A model generated the notes under the pieces. The model made no database searches and was not told the origin of the DNA. It saw nothing but the letters and a program-made list of their open reading frames with translations. DNA of 64,000 nucleotides from Alkalimarinus alittae (GTDB taxonomy: Bacteria; Pseudomonadota; Gammaproteobacteria; Pseudomonadales; Oleiphilaceae), in assembly GCF_026016465.1 (NCBI RefSeq), contig NZ_CP100390.1, positions 4,095,078-4,159,077 of the forward strand. Reading direction: 5' to 3'. A program made the position numbers and the translations under genes. Of the stretch, positions 34,277 through 43,204 are shown one piece after another; position 1 is the first letter of the stretch; every line of letters starts with the position of its first letter.

Positions 34277-34951
34277 ATGTCGGTATTTTTCGTTCATGAA
34301 CCCTCTCGTGGAATAGTCACACCGCTTTCCGATAAGTTTCGGATACGGCAAATACTTGCACCTGAAGAGCTGGATGAAATTCAAAAAACCCATCGAAAGA
34401 TTACCTCTAACCCTGAAAACTACCCCCAACCTTCACAACGTGAGCGAATCAACCCAGACGATGATCAGCCCACCGAGCAGCAACGGGAAAGCCAACTGGC
34501 CGCCAATGCTTACTCAGCCACACGTGATCAGCCAACCGACCACATGTTTCAGGCCTTTGCATGGTCGATTATGTCTAAGCCTGTTATCACCACACCTATT
34601 ACATCTTCACTGAGTGATGCAATAAAGTTAATGCAGCATCACAGTATTAATCACTTAGTTATTATCGATGAGAAACATCAGCTGGCAGGATTATTATCTG
34701 AAAAAAACATTCTGCCCTACTTAATAGAAACCGAAATTCCAATCAAAGAAATCACCTTAGACGTCTTTTGTCGTCGAACACTACTATCAGCAACGCCTGA
34801 CACCGACCTCTACGAACTGGCTCACGTCATGTTAGAAAACCGGATAGATGGCATCGTCATCATCGAAAACAATACATTACAAGGCATCATTACCTATTCT
34901 GATATGGTGAAGGTGTTATTAAAAGCTAAGCAACTAGAGACGACCGCTTGA
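34277..34951 (+). CDS. Tandem CBS-domain protein
   Basis: 224 residues. The N-terminal 90 residues are polar and probably disordered ('NPDDDQPTEQQRESQLAAN'). Two CBS motifs follow (about 97-155 and 160-220): 'IMSKPVITTPITSSLSDAIK', 'HLVIIDEKHQLAGLLSEKNI' and 'IVIIENNTLQGIITYSDMVK'. CBS pairs bind adenosyl nucleotides or other ligands and regulate partners. No catalytic domain is attached, so the partner is unknown. The YkgJ-type gene starts 14 bases downstream. Confidence 0.88.
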   Translation: MSVFFVHEPSRGIVTPLSDKFRIRQILAPEELDEIQKTHRKITSNPENYPQPSQRERINPDDDQPTEQQRESQLAANAYSATRDQPTDHMFQAFAWSIMSKPVITTPITSSLSDAIKLMQHHSINHLVIIDEKHQLAGLLSEKNILPYLIETEIPIKEITLDVFCRRTLLSATPDTDLYELAHVMLENRIDGIVIIENNTLQGIITYSDMVKVLLKAKQLETTA

Positions 34952-34964
34952 TGAGCCTTCACCA

Positions 34965-35366
34965 TTGAAAGAATGTAACTCATGCGGTAAATGCTGCATC
35001 AAATATGGTGATGGTGACTTATCGGCCTCAAAAGACGATATCGAGATGTGGGAACTATTCCGGCCGGATATCTATCGTTATGTGCGCAATAACCAAATCT
35101 GGTTTGACCCCGAATCCGGAAAACCGCTAACCCGTTGCCCTTGGTTACGTGAAGAGCCACCTCAAGGCACAAACTCAGTACGTTATAGCTGTGACATATA
35201 CCGCGACAGACCCGAAGACTGCCGCCACTATCCTAGCCTTATTGATGAGATGCAGCGGGATGAGTGCGAAATGCTGGAGCCACATGACCTATTAAAGCCA
35301 CGACAGGCTCAGCAAAAACTCGATTTAATTATGACGGATAGCCGCCCGCCAGCACTTTACGATTAG
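34965..35366 (+). CDS. YkgJ family cysteine-cluster protein
   Basis: 133 residues from a TTG start; no in-frame ATG gives the conserved N-terminus 'KECNSCGKCCIKYGDGDLS'. The cysteines in 'CNSCGKCC', 'RCPWL', 'SCDIY' and 'DCRHYP' form the metal-binding cluster of PF03692 (zinc or iron-sulfur). Members are soluble; the role is not known, although some are linked to oxidised-residue chemistry. It is likely co-transcribed with the CBS gene. Stop is 14 bases from the convergent SDR gene. Confidence 0.9.
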   Translation: MKECNSCGKCCIKYGDGDLSASKDDIEMWELFRPDIYRYVRNNQIWFDPESGKPLTRCPWLREEPPQGTNSVRYSCDIYRDRPEDCRHYPSLIDEMQRDECEMLEPHDLLKPRQAQQKLDLIMTDSRPPALYD

Positions 35367-35380
35367 CCCATACATCACCA

Positions 35381-36046
35381 CTACCAAGGCAACACATCAC
35401 CATTGGAGTGCCAAAACGTACCCGTCGTTTCAATCGTTAGCGCTGTAATACGCTGGGCCAATCGCTCTGCCGCTGTGGCAGGTGATATATCGCCCGCATA
35501 ACCCACCATAGAGGTCTGTACAAAACCCGGATGAAGAATGGCGATTGCAACCCCTCGAGGCTTTAAGTCATTGGCCAATGACTTTCCCGCGGCATTAAGT
35601 GCGGCTTTCGACATCCGGTAACCATAATAAGCTCCAGAGGTGTTATCTGAAATCGAGCCCATTCGGCTGGTCACTAATGCGACCTTAGCGCCACGTTTCA
35701 ACGCATTATCTAAGGCGTGAGTCACTTTTAAGGGGCCGACGGCATTAACCTCAAACTGACGAGATATTTCTTCGAAGTCCATATCGTTGAACGATTGATT
35801 AGAAAAAATTCCCGCGTTGTTGATCAAGATATCAATCGAACGCTCGCCTATTGCAAGTTTCAGCCGATCAATGCCGTGGTCACTCGACACATCAACATCT
35901 TCAACAACCTCAACCCCTAACCCTTGTAACGCTTCAGAAGCACTGCGACAAACGGCTATAACGTTCAACCCTTTTTGTTTGTAGTAAGCGCAAAACTCAA
36001 ACCCTATCCCTTTATTCGCGCCCGTAACGACCACTGTTTGACTCAT
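35381..36046 (-). CDS. Short-chain dehydrogenase/reductase (C-factor-like)
   Basis: 221 residues, classical SDR. Cofactor site 'VVTGANKGIGFEF', 'ILINNAGIF', catalytic Ser in 'VTSRMGSI' and Tyr-x-x-x-Lys in 'YYGYRMSKAALN'; 'ILHPGFVQTSMVG' follows. Overall it resembles CsgA/C-factor-type reductases. The dinucleotide and the substrate are not determinable. 'aaagggtgtctt' precedes the ATG. Confidence 0.92.
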   Translation of the reverse strand: MSQTVVVTGANKGIGFEFCAYYKQKGLNVIAVCRSASEALQGLGVEVVEDVDVSSDHGIDRLKLAIGERSIDILINNAGIFSNQSFNDMDFEEISRQFEVNAVGPLKVTHALDNALKRGAKVALVTSRMGSISDNTSGAYYGYRMSKAALNAAGKSLANDLKPRGVAIAILHPGFVQTSMVGYAGDISPATAAERLAQRITALTIETTGTFWHSNGDVLPW

Positions 36047-36154
36047 AAGACACCCTTTTTAATCCGTTTAAACGTTAGTTAATGGCTCTAAAGTAGCCAA
36101 TATTCAAGGGATGATCAAACTTGAAAGACCCACACCACACACTCAGCCCCCCCC

Positions 36155-36225
36155 CGTAGCCGTGATGCAGCGAAGCGGAATCAAGAAATCTGTACCAGGA
36201 CGCGATAAGCATCACAGATTCATTT
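36155..36225. repeat. Degenerate REP-like sequence
   Basis: 'gtagccgtgatgcagcgaag' leads into 'cggaatcaagaaatctg', then a partial inverse 'cagattc' after 'gcatcac'. The wording resembles the 'gtagcccggatgcagcgaag' elements dispersed in gammaproteobacterial genomes. A C-tract of about nine bases precedes it. It sits in the 266-base divergent gap between SDR and the DUF6279 lipoprotein. Confidence 0.5.
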
Positions 36226-36312
36226 GTATAAATCTTATTATTTTCTATGATTATCAGTAGTGATATCGCCTACCCATCACCGCTTCCACTATTGATAGTC
36301 TATATTGGTACC

Positions 36313-37137
36313 ATGAGTCGCATTACACCAACATCAAAAACAGCGAAGATTTTAATCCTAACCATCACCTTGTTAATGTCTGGGTGCAGTGGCTTTGGTT
36401 TTTTATTTGAAAGACTCGACTGGCTGATGGTTTGGCAATTAGACCGTATGTTCGACCTCAGTACAGAACAAGAAGAACATATTAAACCCAAGACGATTGA
36501 GTTGCGCGAATGGCTTAGAAACGAAGGGTTTCCGAAGGTCACTGATGAATTGAACCACACCCTTAGACTGTGGAACAATGGGAAGTTAGAGGCGGCTTAT
36601 CACTATATGGAAAGCACATCAGACGTGCTTATCTCGGCGTTTTTAGTTCAGTTAGTACCCGTTGTGCAAACGCTATCACTGACGCTCACCGAGGCGAATG
36701 CCGAACACTATCGACAATATAATAATGAGAAGCAAAAAGAATGGTTTGAGTATGCGGAGTCCGATGAATCAAAGGCCGATGCAAGAATAGAGCAACTCGA
36801 AAAGTGGTTTGGCCATTTATCCGACCAACAAATCACAACCATCAAGCCTTATACAAAGCTTTACCCTGATGAGCGCCAGATTAGAGTCGATAATAACAAC
36901 CAGTGGCGAGAAAAGATATTAGCAGCAGCGCTAGCTAGAGATACCGCACAATTACAAAAATGGATAGAGTCGCCCGATATTTTATGGACTAAGGAGTATG
37001 CAAGCGCTTACTATAAAAACAAACAAGACATCGCAGGTATGATGAACGCGCTTCTTCCTACATTAACAATCAAACAAAAGAATCATGCGACTGACCGAGC
37101 TCTAGACTGGATTAGCCGAATGGAAGATACGCGCTAA
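36313..37137 (+). CDS. DUF6279 family lipoprotein
   Basis: 274 residues from the ATG at 36313 ('MSRITPTSK'); a frame-open ATG 22 codons earlier would spoil the signal peptide. Lipobox 'LMSGC' at about residue 24. 'LFERLDWLMVWQLDRMFDLS' and 'QEEHIKPKTIELREWLR' are the DUF6279 signature. Mature part is all-helical and charged. Probably outer-membrane anchored in the periplasm; function unknown. Confidence 0.88.
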   Translation: MSRITPTSKTAKILILTITLLMSGCSGFGFLFERLDWLMVWQLDRMFDLSTEQEEHIKPKTIELREWLRNEGFPKVTDELNHTLRLWNNGKLEAAYHYMESTSDVLISAFLVQLVPVVQTLSLTLTEANAEHYRQYNNEKQKEWFEYAESDESKADARIEQLEKWFGHLSDQQITTIKPYTKLYPDERQIRVDNNNQWREKILAAALARDTAQLQKWIESPDILWTKEYASAYYKNKQDIAGMMNALLPTLTIKQKNHATDRALDWISRMEDTR

Positions 37138-37225
37138 CTACGTTCGTTACCGCGGTATTAACACAAAGGCGGACATACCAATCCGCCTCTATAGGTGGCG
37201 AGTCTTTAGGGTAAATATGCTCGTT

Positions 37226-37759
37226 TTATTTAATCAACCCACGAAACACATCACCTTCTGCCTTCTGTTGAAGCTCAAACAGTACCGATTCAACGCAGCT
37301 TAACTTTGCGCCACGCTGGGTCATCATTTGTAAGCCGATTTGCTTGTTATCTTCAGTTCTAGAAGAAACAGCGTCAGCGACAACGGTAACGTCGTACTTG
37401 TGTTCCAGTAAGTCTTGTGCGGTTTGGTAGACGCAAACATGCGTTTCGATACCTGCTAATATCACACGTTTGCGGCCTTCATCATTGAGCCGTTGGCGGA
37501 ACTCGTCGTTCCCATAGCCACTAAAGCTTGATTTTGCGATAGGTTGTTCCGGTGATAATTTAGACCCAAGGGATTCAACTGTTGGCCCTAATTTATCGGG
37601 TAGTTGCTCTAACCATATAATCGGTATATTCAACAACTTAGCACCGTCTATCAACAGCCCGAGTCTTTCGATTAAACCCTCGCTACCCGACATGAGCTTA
37701 GCTAACTTACCCTGCACATCAATAATAACCAGCACTGACTGCTCTTTGACTAAAGACAC
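37226..37759 (-). CDS. Isochorismatase-family cysteine hydrolase
   Basis: 177 residues from the GTG at 37759, placed eight bases after 'aaggag'; an alternative GTG three codons upstream abuts that site. The catalytic triad of the family is visible: Asp in 'VLVIIDVQGKLA', Lys in 'IAKSSFSGYG' and Cys in 'AGIETHVCVYQTA'. It resembles YcaC-like hydrolases of unknown substrate rather than EntB. Cytoplasmic. It is divergent from ylqF with a 170-base gap. Confidence 0.9.
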   Translation of the reverse strand: MSLVKEQSVLVIIDVQGKLAKLMSGSEGLIERLGLLIDGAKLLNIPIIWLEQLPDKLGPTVESLGSKLSPEQPIAKSSFSGYGNDEFRQRLNDEGRKRVILAGIETHVCVYQTAQDLLEHKYDVTVVADAVSSRTEDNKQIGLQMMTQRGAKLSCVESVLFELQQKAEGDVFRGLIK

Positions 37760-37929
37760 GGTGTACACTCCTTATCATCGTTTTAAACTATATAGTATAA
37801 GCTACGCTTTAAGTCTCTCGTCATCAAGCGACGATCAACCCCTTTTAGCACTCCCTGCCAAAAGGGTGTTCCGCATAGCCGCTGCAACGGGTAAACTAGC
37901 GACTTTAGCACTTCACTCTAAGGACATTC

Positions 37930-38850
37930 ATGGCGATCAACTGGTTCCCCGGCCACATGCACAAGGCCCGCAAAGAGATTCGAGAGATCATGCCGCAAAT
38001 TGATCTCATTATAGAAGTACTTGATGCGCGCATCCCGTTTAGTAGCGAAAACCCCTTAGCCGACGCGCTAAGAGGGGATAAGCCCTGCATTAAAGTACTC
38101 AATAAAAGTGATCTCGCTGACCCTGTGCGCACCGAAGAGTGGGTAAAATATCTAGAGAAGAACAAGGGTGTTAAGGCGATTCCTACCACCTCAGAGCAAC
38201 CGGGGCAGATTAAAAATCTATTAGACCTATGCCGCCAGATGCTCCCTCATAAAGCCGATTCAGAACTTTTGGTCAGAACCTTGATTATGGGCATACCCAA
38301 CGTGGGTAAATCGACCATTATCAATACACTCGCCGGTCGAATGATAGCCAAGGTGGGTAACGAACCTGCTGTCACCAAGCGCCAACAAAAAATAAACCTG
38401 CAAAATGGTATTGTGCTGTCAGATACCCCAGGGTTTTTATGGCCAAAGCTTGAACCTGAAAGCTGTGGCTATCGTCTAGCGGTAACCGGCGCAGTGAAAG
38501 ATACCGCCATTGAATATGAAGATGTCGCCTCTTATGCCGCTGAGTTTCTACTAACCGATTACCCCGAAGCCGTCATGGAGCGATACCAACTAGAGTCTTT
38601 ACCCGCTAGCGATTTCGAGCTAATGGAAATCATTGGCCGTAAGCGAGGCTGTTTAAGGCCGGGTGGAAAGATAAATCTTCACAAAGTATCTGAGATTATT
38701 CTCAACGAGCTAAGAGATGGAACCCTAGGGCGCCTAACACTCGAAACACCCGCCATGGTGGAGAAGGAACAAATTGATTTAGCGGTAGAAAAAGAAGCTA
38801 AAAAAGCCGCAAAAGAAGAACGGAAAAATAGACGTAAGGGACAGTATTAG
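37930..38850 (+). CDS. ylqF: Ribosome biogenesis GTPase YlqF/RbgA
   Basis: 306 residues, circularly permuted GTPase. 'INWFPGHMHKARKEI' is the family start; motif order is G4 'LNKSD', G1 'MGIPNVGKSTIIN', G3 'DTPGF', as expected for the permutation. The C-terminal RNA-binding region contains 'GRKRGCLRPGGKINLHK', ending in a Lys/Glu-rich basic tail 'KKAAKEERKNRRKGQ'. In Bacillus RbgA acts late in 50S assembly. The gammaproteobacterial homologue is assumed similar. 'aagga' eight bases before the ATG. Confidence 0.94.
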   Translation: MAINWFPGHMHKARKEIREIMPQIDLIIEVLDARIPFSSENPLADALRGDKPCIKVLNKSDLADPVRTEEWVKYLEKNKGVKAIPTTSEQPGQIKNLLDLCRQMLPHKADSELLVRTLIMGIPNVGKSTIINTLAGRMIAKVGNEPAVTKRQQKINLQNGIVLSDTPGFLWPKLEPESCGYRLAVTGAVKDTAIEYEDVASYAAEFLLTDYPEAVMERYQLESLPASDFELMEIIGRKRGCLRPGGKINLHKVSEIILNELRDGTLGRLTLETPAMVEKEQIDLAVEKEAKKAAKEERKNRRKGQY

Positions 38851-38949
38851 TTCTCGGCAATAGTTGGCTAAGAGGGCGCAGGCTTACAAGCACTGTTCGG
38901 TCAGTAATATAACGTTTGACCGAATAGTACGTTACTCAGGCCTGACAAC

Positions 38950-39891
38950 TTAGCTTTTAACTACCGCTCTAGCCTTACTGGCCACCGATATTAATAGCAA
39001 TACCAGCCCACCCGCAATCATCCCGATTATGCCATCAAATAATATCGGCGTAATAGCCGTTGAGTACGACCCCACTCCTGAGGCGACCATTGCGGCCACA
39101 TTTGCAGACTGCTCATGTAACCAGTGGAAACTATGCACTAATATTCCCCCCCCGACCAAAAACATAGCAATCGTGCCGACAATAGACAGTGTTTTCATCA
39201 TATTAGGTGCAAATATCAGCAAAGAACGCCCCATAAATCGTTGGATAGAACGATAAGAGCCTGAGACTGACTTACGCAATAGATATAAGCCAAGGTCATC
39301 GAGTTTAACGATCGCAGCAACTAACCCGTACACCCCCACCGTAATAAGCAACGCTAATGAAGAAACAATCATTACCTGCATGGCAAACGTTGCTTCTTGA
39401 ACCGTACCTAATACAATCACTACAATTTCTGCGGATAAAACAAAATCGGTGCGAATAGCCCCTTTTATCTTTGCTTTTTCCAGGGCAACAAGGTCAACGT
39501 TAGGCTTTTGCAGCGCATTGACATGTGCTTGGTGTTGTTCTGTTAAGTCTTTTTTACTATGCAAAAGCTTATGCGCAACTTTTTCAAACCCCTCATAACA
39601 CAAATACAGGCCACCAATAACAAGCAGCACGGTAATTAGGGACGGCGCAAAAGCACTAATCGCCAATGCTGCGGGGACTAAAATAAGCTTATTTAAAAAA
39701 GAACCTTTGGTAACTGCCCATACAACCGGTAATTCACGATCAGCTTTAACACCAGACACTTGCTCTGCATTTAGCGCGAGGTCATCACCTAATACACCTG
39801 CCGTTTTTTTAACAGCAACCTTTGACAATATCGCGACGTCATCCATTATCGCCGCAATATCATCTATTAGGGCTAAGAGACTAAAAGACAT
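38950..39891 (-). CDS. DUF808 family inner-membrane protein (YedI-like)
   Basis: 313 residues. The N-terminus 'SLLALIDDIAAIMDDVAILS' is the diagnostic DUF808 start; 'KTAGVLGDDLALNAEQVSG' and 'LPVVWAVTKGSFLNKLILVP' follow, with about seven or eight transmembrane segments to the end. E. coli YedI is the best-known member; function unknown. 'caggagtgaatag' precedes the ATG. Confidence 0.93.
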   Translation of the reverse strand: MSFSLLALIDDIAAIMDDVAILSKVAVKKTAGVLGDDLALNAEQVSGVKADRELPVVWAVTKGSFLNKLILVPAALAISAFAPSLITVLLVIGGLYLCYEGFEKVAHKLLHSKKDLTEQHQAHVNALQKPNVDLVALEKAKIKGAIRTDFVLSAEIVVIVLGTVQEATFAMQVMIVSSLALLITVGVYGLVAAIVKLDDLGLYLLRKSVSGSYRSIQRFMGRSLLIFAPNMMKTLSIVGTIAMFLVGGGILVHSFHWLHEQSANVAAMVASGVGSYSTAITPILFDGIIGMIAGGLVLLLISVASKARAVVKS

Positions 39892-40065
39892 CTATTCACT
39901 CCTGAAATAGTAAGAAAAAGGAGGGGGATTTAAACAAAATGGAGGGCTTAATCCAAGAAATCTTTTGTAAGTAGAAAAAATAGAAGGCGCAGCTTAAACG
40001 ATGGCAGAGGTGTTAGGCGAACCCCAATCCATAAAAAGGTCTAATTTTGTGTGCGAATAGAATGC

Positions 40066-40671
40066 TTAAATAATCGTTTTAGTGACAGTTTCTGAAAAGT
40101 CACTTTCCAGTCCGTTACTATCAACAACAGTAATGGCAAAAAGGTGTATGCCTGCATCTAAAGCAGATAAATCAAGCTCTGTAACATCACCAGCCACTTC
40201 AAGAACTTCTTCTACACTGCCATCCTCGGTCGTGTGATAAATTCTAAAGGTATCAATCTCATATAGCTCAAGGTCACTGCCATCGGCTCGAGAACTGGGC
40301 AAAGACCAAGATAGCTTTGCAGATCGGCGCTCTTCTATTAAGACCTCTTCTTCTGCCTGCACTTCTGCTGCCGCCACTTGCTGGACTGCGCTACTGGTAG
40401 AGCTTCCGCCACCACCGCCACACCCCGTTAACATAAGCGGAGATAAACTCAGAACTGAGGTTAATATAGTGTTTCGCAAATGACGTTGGAGCTTTAATAA
40501 CTTCCAAACCTGCCATCTAGACACCAGTTTCATCTCAACCAATATATCACCCAGGTGTTTATCTGTGTGTGTTTGAGCAATAATCGCATCGTCAAGTTGC
40601 TGCTGAGTAATAACATTACTGTCTAACAGCAAATCGCCTAAGCGGGTTTTCTTTTGCTCTCTTAACATCAT
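40066..40671 (-). CDS. Chimeric protein: secretion-ATPase-like N-terminal module, lipobox-like segment, FnIII-like tail
   Basis: 201 residues from the ATG at 40671 ('ggag' eight bases before). Residues about 8-60 ('TRLGDLLLDSNVITQQQLDD', then 'HLGDILVEMKLVSRWQVWKL') match the two-part MshEN/T2SSE N-terminal helical repeat normally found at the start of type II secretion or pilus ATPases. Residues about 65-88 are hydrophobic and end 'LMLTGCGGGGGSS', which looks like a lipobox, but it lies about 85 residues from the start. The C-terminal about 90 residues ('AKLSWSLPSSRADGS', 'IYHTTEDGS', 'HLFAITVVDSNGLES') look like a fibronectin III domain. Topology is unclear: either a membrane-spanning linker, or a lipoprotein made from an alternative internal start. 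No family recognised. Confidence 0.75.
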   Translation of the reverse strand: MMLREQKKTRLGDLLLDSNVITQQQLDDAIIAQTHTDKHLGDILVEMKLVSRWQVWKLLKLQRHLRNTILTSVLSLSPLMLTGCGGGGGSSTSSAVQQVAAAEVQAEEEVLIEERRSAKLSWSLPSSRADGSDLELYEIDTFRIYHTTEDGSVEEVLEVAGDVTELDLSALDAGIHLFAITVVDSNGLESDFSETVTKTII

Positions 40672-41044
40672 CACTTTTACTCCAAATACATAAGCCCCGA
40701 AGGGTCTATGAAGCAGGTCGCCATATTAACCAGTTATACACACACAACAAAAGCGTCGCCGATATGCGACACAAATCACATAAAAAACAATAATCTCTTG
40801 TTTTTACGCTCATTTTCGCTTTTTCACCTTATGTTATCACTATAGGTTAAAACCAAAGATGACGCATAATTCAGCAAAAACTATCTTGTCAGTTTGTGAA
40901 TAGTCACTCAGTTACGGTGAGATTCAAGCCCATTTTCGCGCGCCGTCACATTTTCTAGCTCAAAAAACCGTTAAAATCTGGTACATATGTAACACAATAA
41001 AATAACCTAAAATAAGAACCCAACAAAAAAGGATGACGCCATTC
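40672..41044. promoter_or_regulatory. Intergenic region upstream of ceramidase and of the chimeric protein gene
   Basis: 373 bases between divergent genes. AT-rich, no credible small gene and no strong palindrome. Two promoters are expected here; I cannot assign their -35/-10 boxes confidently. Confidence 0.35.
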
Positions 41045-43066
41045 ATGCTGCGCTCACCATTATTAGTGCTGTTTTGCTTTTTAGTTGCCTGCACTGAGCA
41101 AAAATCATTTAGTGTTCAGAATATCCAACCATTAACACTGGCGCCTCCTGCTCATTTTATGGCAGGAGCTGCAACTGCCGACATAACGCCACCTCCCGGC
41201 TACCTACCCAGAGCAGGCTATGCTCTCTGGTCAAACATTGGCGAAGGGTTTCGCACTCGACTTTATGCTCGCGTTTATTATCTACGCGATAGCGACGGTG
41301 ACAGTCACCTTATTGTTCAGACAGACCTAACCGCGGGCTCAAGAATACTTCATACTCGATTAGGAGAATTCCTGGCTCAGCACACCGATATAAGCACTAG
41401 TAATATCACCATCACAGCAACGCATACTCACTCAGCACCCGGTCAGATTTTGGGTAGCCAGTTCTATAACAAACATATATCACACCAGTCAGGGTTTGCC
41501 AGCGGCTACTTTGACTTTGTATTTAACCAAATTAGTAATGCGGCTATCGAAGCATATCAGCAACAAAGGCCCGCTAAACTGGCAACGGGTAAAGTTGATA
41601 TATGGGGCCTAACCCGTAACCGCTCAATACAGGCTCACATTGAGAATGACAATGTAGAAAACAAAAGCATCACAGATAATCGCACCTTCCACCGAGTAAA
41701 CCCATCACTCTATATGGTTAGGATTGATAGCCTCAACGAAAATAACGAATACGAACCCTTGGGCGCATTTGCCAGTTTTTCCATTCATGGTACCGCGCTA
41801 CCTCAGCAAGAAACCCTATTCAATGCGGATGTTTGGGCTTATATCCATAAAGACTGGGAGCGATTTATCGCCCGTACCTATGACCTATCTCGCGCTATTC
41901 ATGTGTCAGCATTTGAGGGGGCGCATGCAGACACTGCACCAGCACAGCGATTTGGCATGGGCGGCTATATTGAAGCCAGACGAATTGGCCAAGGTGTGGC
42001 TAAAAAAGTCACCGCACTCTACCAACAGCTAGACGACCAACTAACCGATCAAGTGGATATTGCATCCGCTATTCGCCACGTCAACTTACGTGAGAATAAC
42101 ATTATCGACGGCTACGAAATCTGTAAAGATGCCGCTGCAGGCATGACGTTAGCCGCCGCGCCGCAAGAACATACCTCTCCGGTGATTGGTTACTTGCCAT
42201 TCTTTAAAGAAGGTTCTCGTCGCTGGGGTAGCGAAGAAGATAACTGTCAGGGCCGCAAACGTATTCTAGGATTTTCCCTGCTTCAACCCATTTTTGAGCC
42301 CAAAGATAGCTTTCCAGATTACGTATTATTCCAGCTAGTCAAAATTAACGACTTAGTCATGGTACCTCTGCCTTTCGAATTCACCACCGAATCAGGCTAT
42401 AGACTCTCTAACGCTATTAAACAATCGTTCATTGAAGCGGACAAACCGATTAAGCACGTTATGATATCTAGCCTTGCCGGAGGCTATACCGGTTATGTTA
42501 CAACCCCTGAAGAGTATGGGCGACAATACTATGAGGGGGGCCACACTATCTATGGAAAACAAACATTACCCTACTTAACGGCCCAATCAAGCAAACTAGC
42601 TCATGACATGCTTAATAGCAAAGACCCCGTTATAGCGCTACCTGCACAGTGGCAATATAGCTTTGAAGTAAAACGCTTTTTACCTCAATCCACACGTGCA
42701 TCAGGGCATCGAAGTGTTCTACAAAGCCCAACCTACATCCACGCCTCAACCAACTTAGAAGGACAGTGGACGTTTAGCTGGCTAGATGTGAATGCATCAA
42801 AAATTGAGCTGCACCGACCGTTATTAAGCATTGAAACTCGCCTCAATAAGGAAGAGTGGGCGCCGTTAGAGATAGATGGCGTAGCCGTTAACGATGATGG
42901 GTATGATATGGCAATCAGGATTAATGAAACGGATGCAGGCAATGGTATGGCGGAGTATAGCGCTTACTGGTTCAACCCTTTGTTTGATGGGGAGCAACGT
43001 CAATACCGCTTTGCAGTAGAACCTAGAGGTCAGCAGGCAATATTCTATTCACCTGCATTTAACTAA
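41045..43066 (+). CDS. Neutral/alkaline ceramidase, lipoprotein form
   Basis: 673 residues from the ATG at 41045; an ATG at 41033 directly abuts the only ribosome binding site and is disfavoured. Signal ends in lipobox 'LVAC', so the enzyme may be lipid-anchored. The ceramidase N-terminal domain shows 'AGAATADITPPPGYLPRAGY', zinc-ligand His in 'ITATHTHSAPGQI' and 'FSIHGTALP', nucleophile motif 'NRSIQAH', and 'ASFSIHG'. A C-terminal Ig-like domain (about 560-673) completes it. It hydrolyses the N-acyl bond of ceramides to sphingoid base and fatty acid. With few bacteria making sphingolipids, environmental or host-derived substrates are plausible. Confidence 0.92.
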   Translation: MLRSPLLVLFCFLVACTEQKSFSVQNIQPLTLAPPAHFMAGAATADITPPPGYLPRAGYALWSNIGEGFRTRLYARVYYLRDSDGDSHLIVQTDLTAGSRILHTRLGEFLAQHTDISTSNITITATHTHSAPGQILGSQFYNKHISHQSGFASGYFDFVFNQISNAAIEAYQQQRPAKLATGKVDIWGLTRNRSIQAHIENDNVENKSITDNRTFHRVNPSLYMVRIDSLNENNEYEPLGAFASFSIHGTALPQQETLFNADVWAYIHKDWERFIARTYDLSRAIHVSAFEGAHADTAPAQRFGMGGYIEARRIGQGVAKKVTALYQQLDDQLTDQVDIASAIRHVNLRENNIIDGYEICKDAAAGMTLAAAPQEHTSPVIGYLPFFKEGSRRWGSEEDNCQGRKRILGFSLLQPIFEPKDSFPDYVLFQLVKINDLVMVPLPFEFTTESGYRLSNAIKQSFIEADKPIKHVMISSLAGGYTGYVTTPEEYGRQYYEGGHTIYGKQTLPYLTAQSSKLAHDMLNSKDPVIALPAQWQYSFEVKRFLPQSTRASGHRSVLQSPTYIHASTNLEGQWTFSWLDVNASKIELHRPLLSIETRLNKEEWAPLEIDGVAVNDDGYDMAIRINETDAGNGMAEYSAYWFNPLFDGEQRQYRFAVEPRGQQAIFYSPAFN

Positions 43067-43098
43067 CTAAGTTCAGCATAAACCACTTTTCACTACGG

Positions 43099-43176
43099 TT
43101 ATCCTCGCGCAGGCAGGGATCCATTTTCTTTCGGTAGATATGAACACCGTGGATTCCCGCCTGCGCGGGAATGACA
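43099..43176. repeat. Dispersed inverted-repeat element, copy 2, with a dRS3-like core
   Basis: Left arm at 43101-43123 and right arm at 43150-43172 match as an imperfect inverted repeat (about 18 of 22 positions). The right arm contains attcccgcctgcgcgggaat (43153-43172), i.e. ATTCCC-N8-GGGAAT, the layout of neisserial dRS3 repeats. It ends 'atgacaa' like the copy near 33160. Confidence 0.75.
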
Positions 43177-43204
43177 AGGAGACAGGGGAAGGGCGAAGCA
43201 TCAC

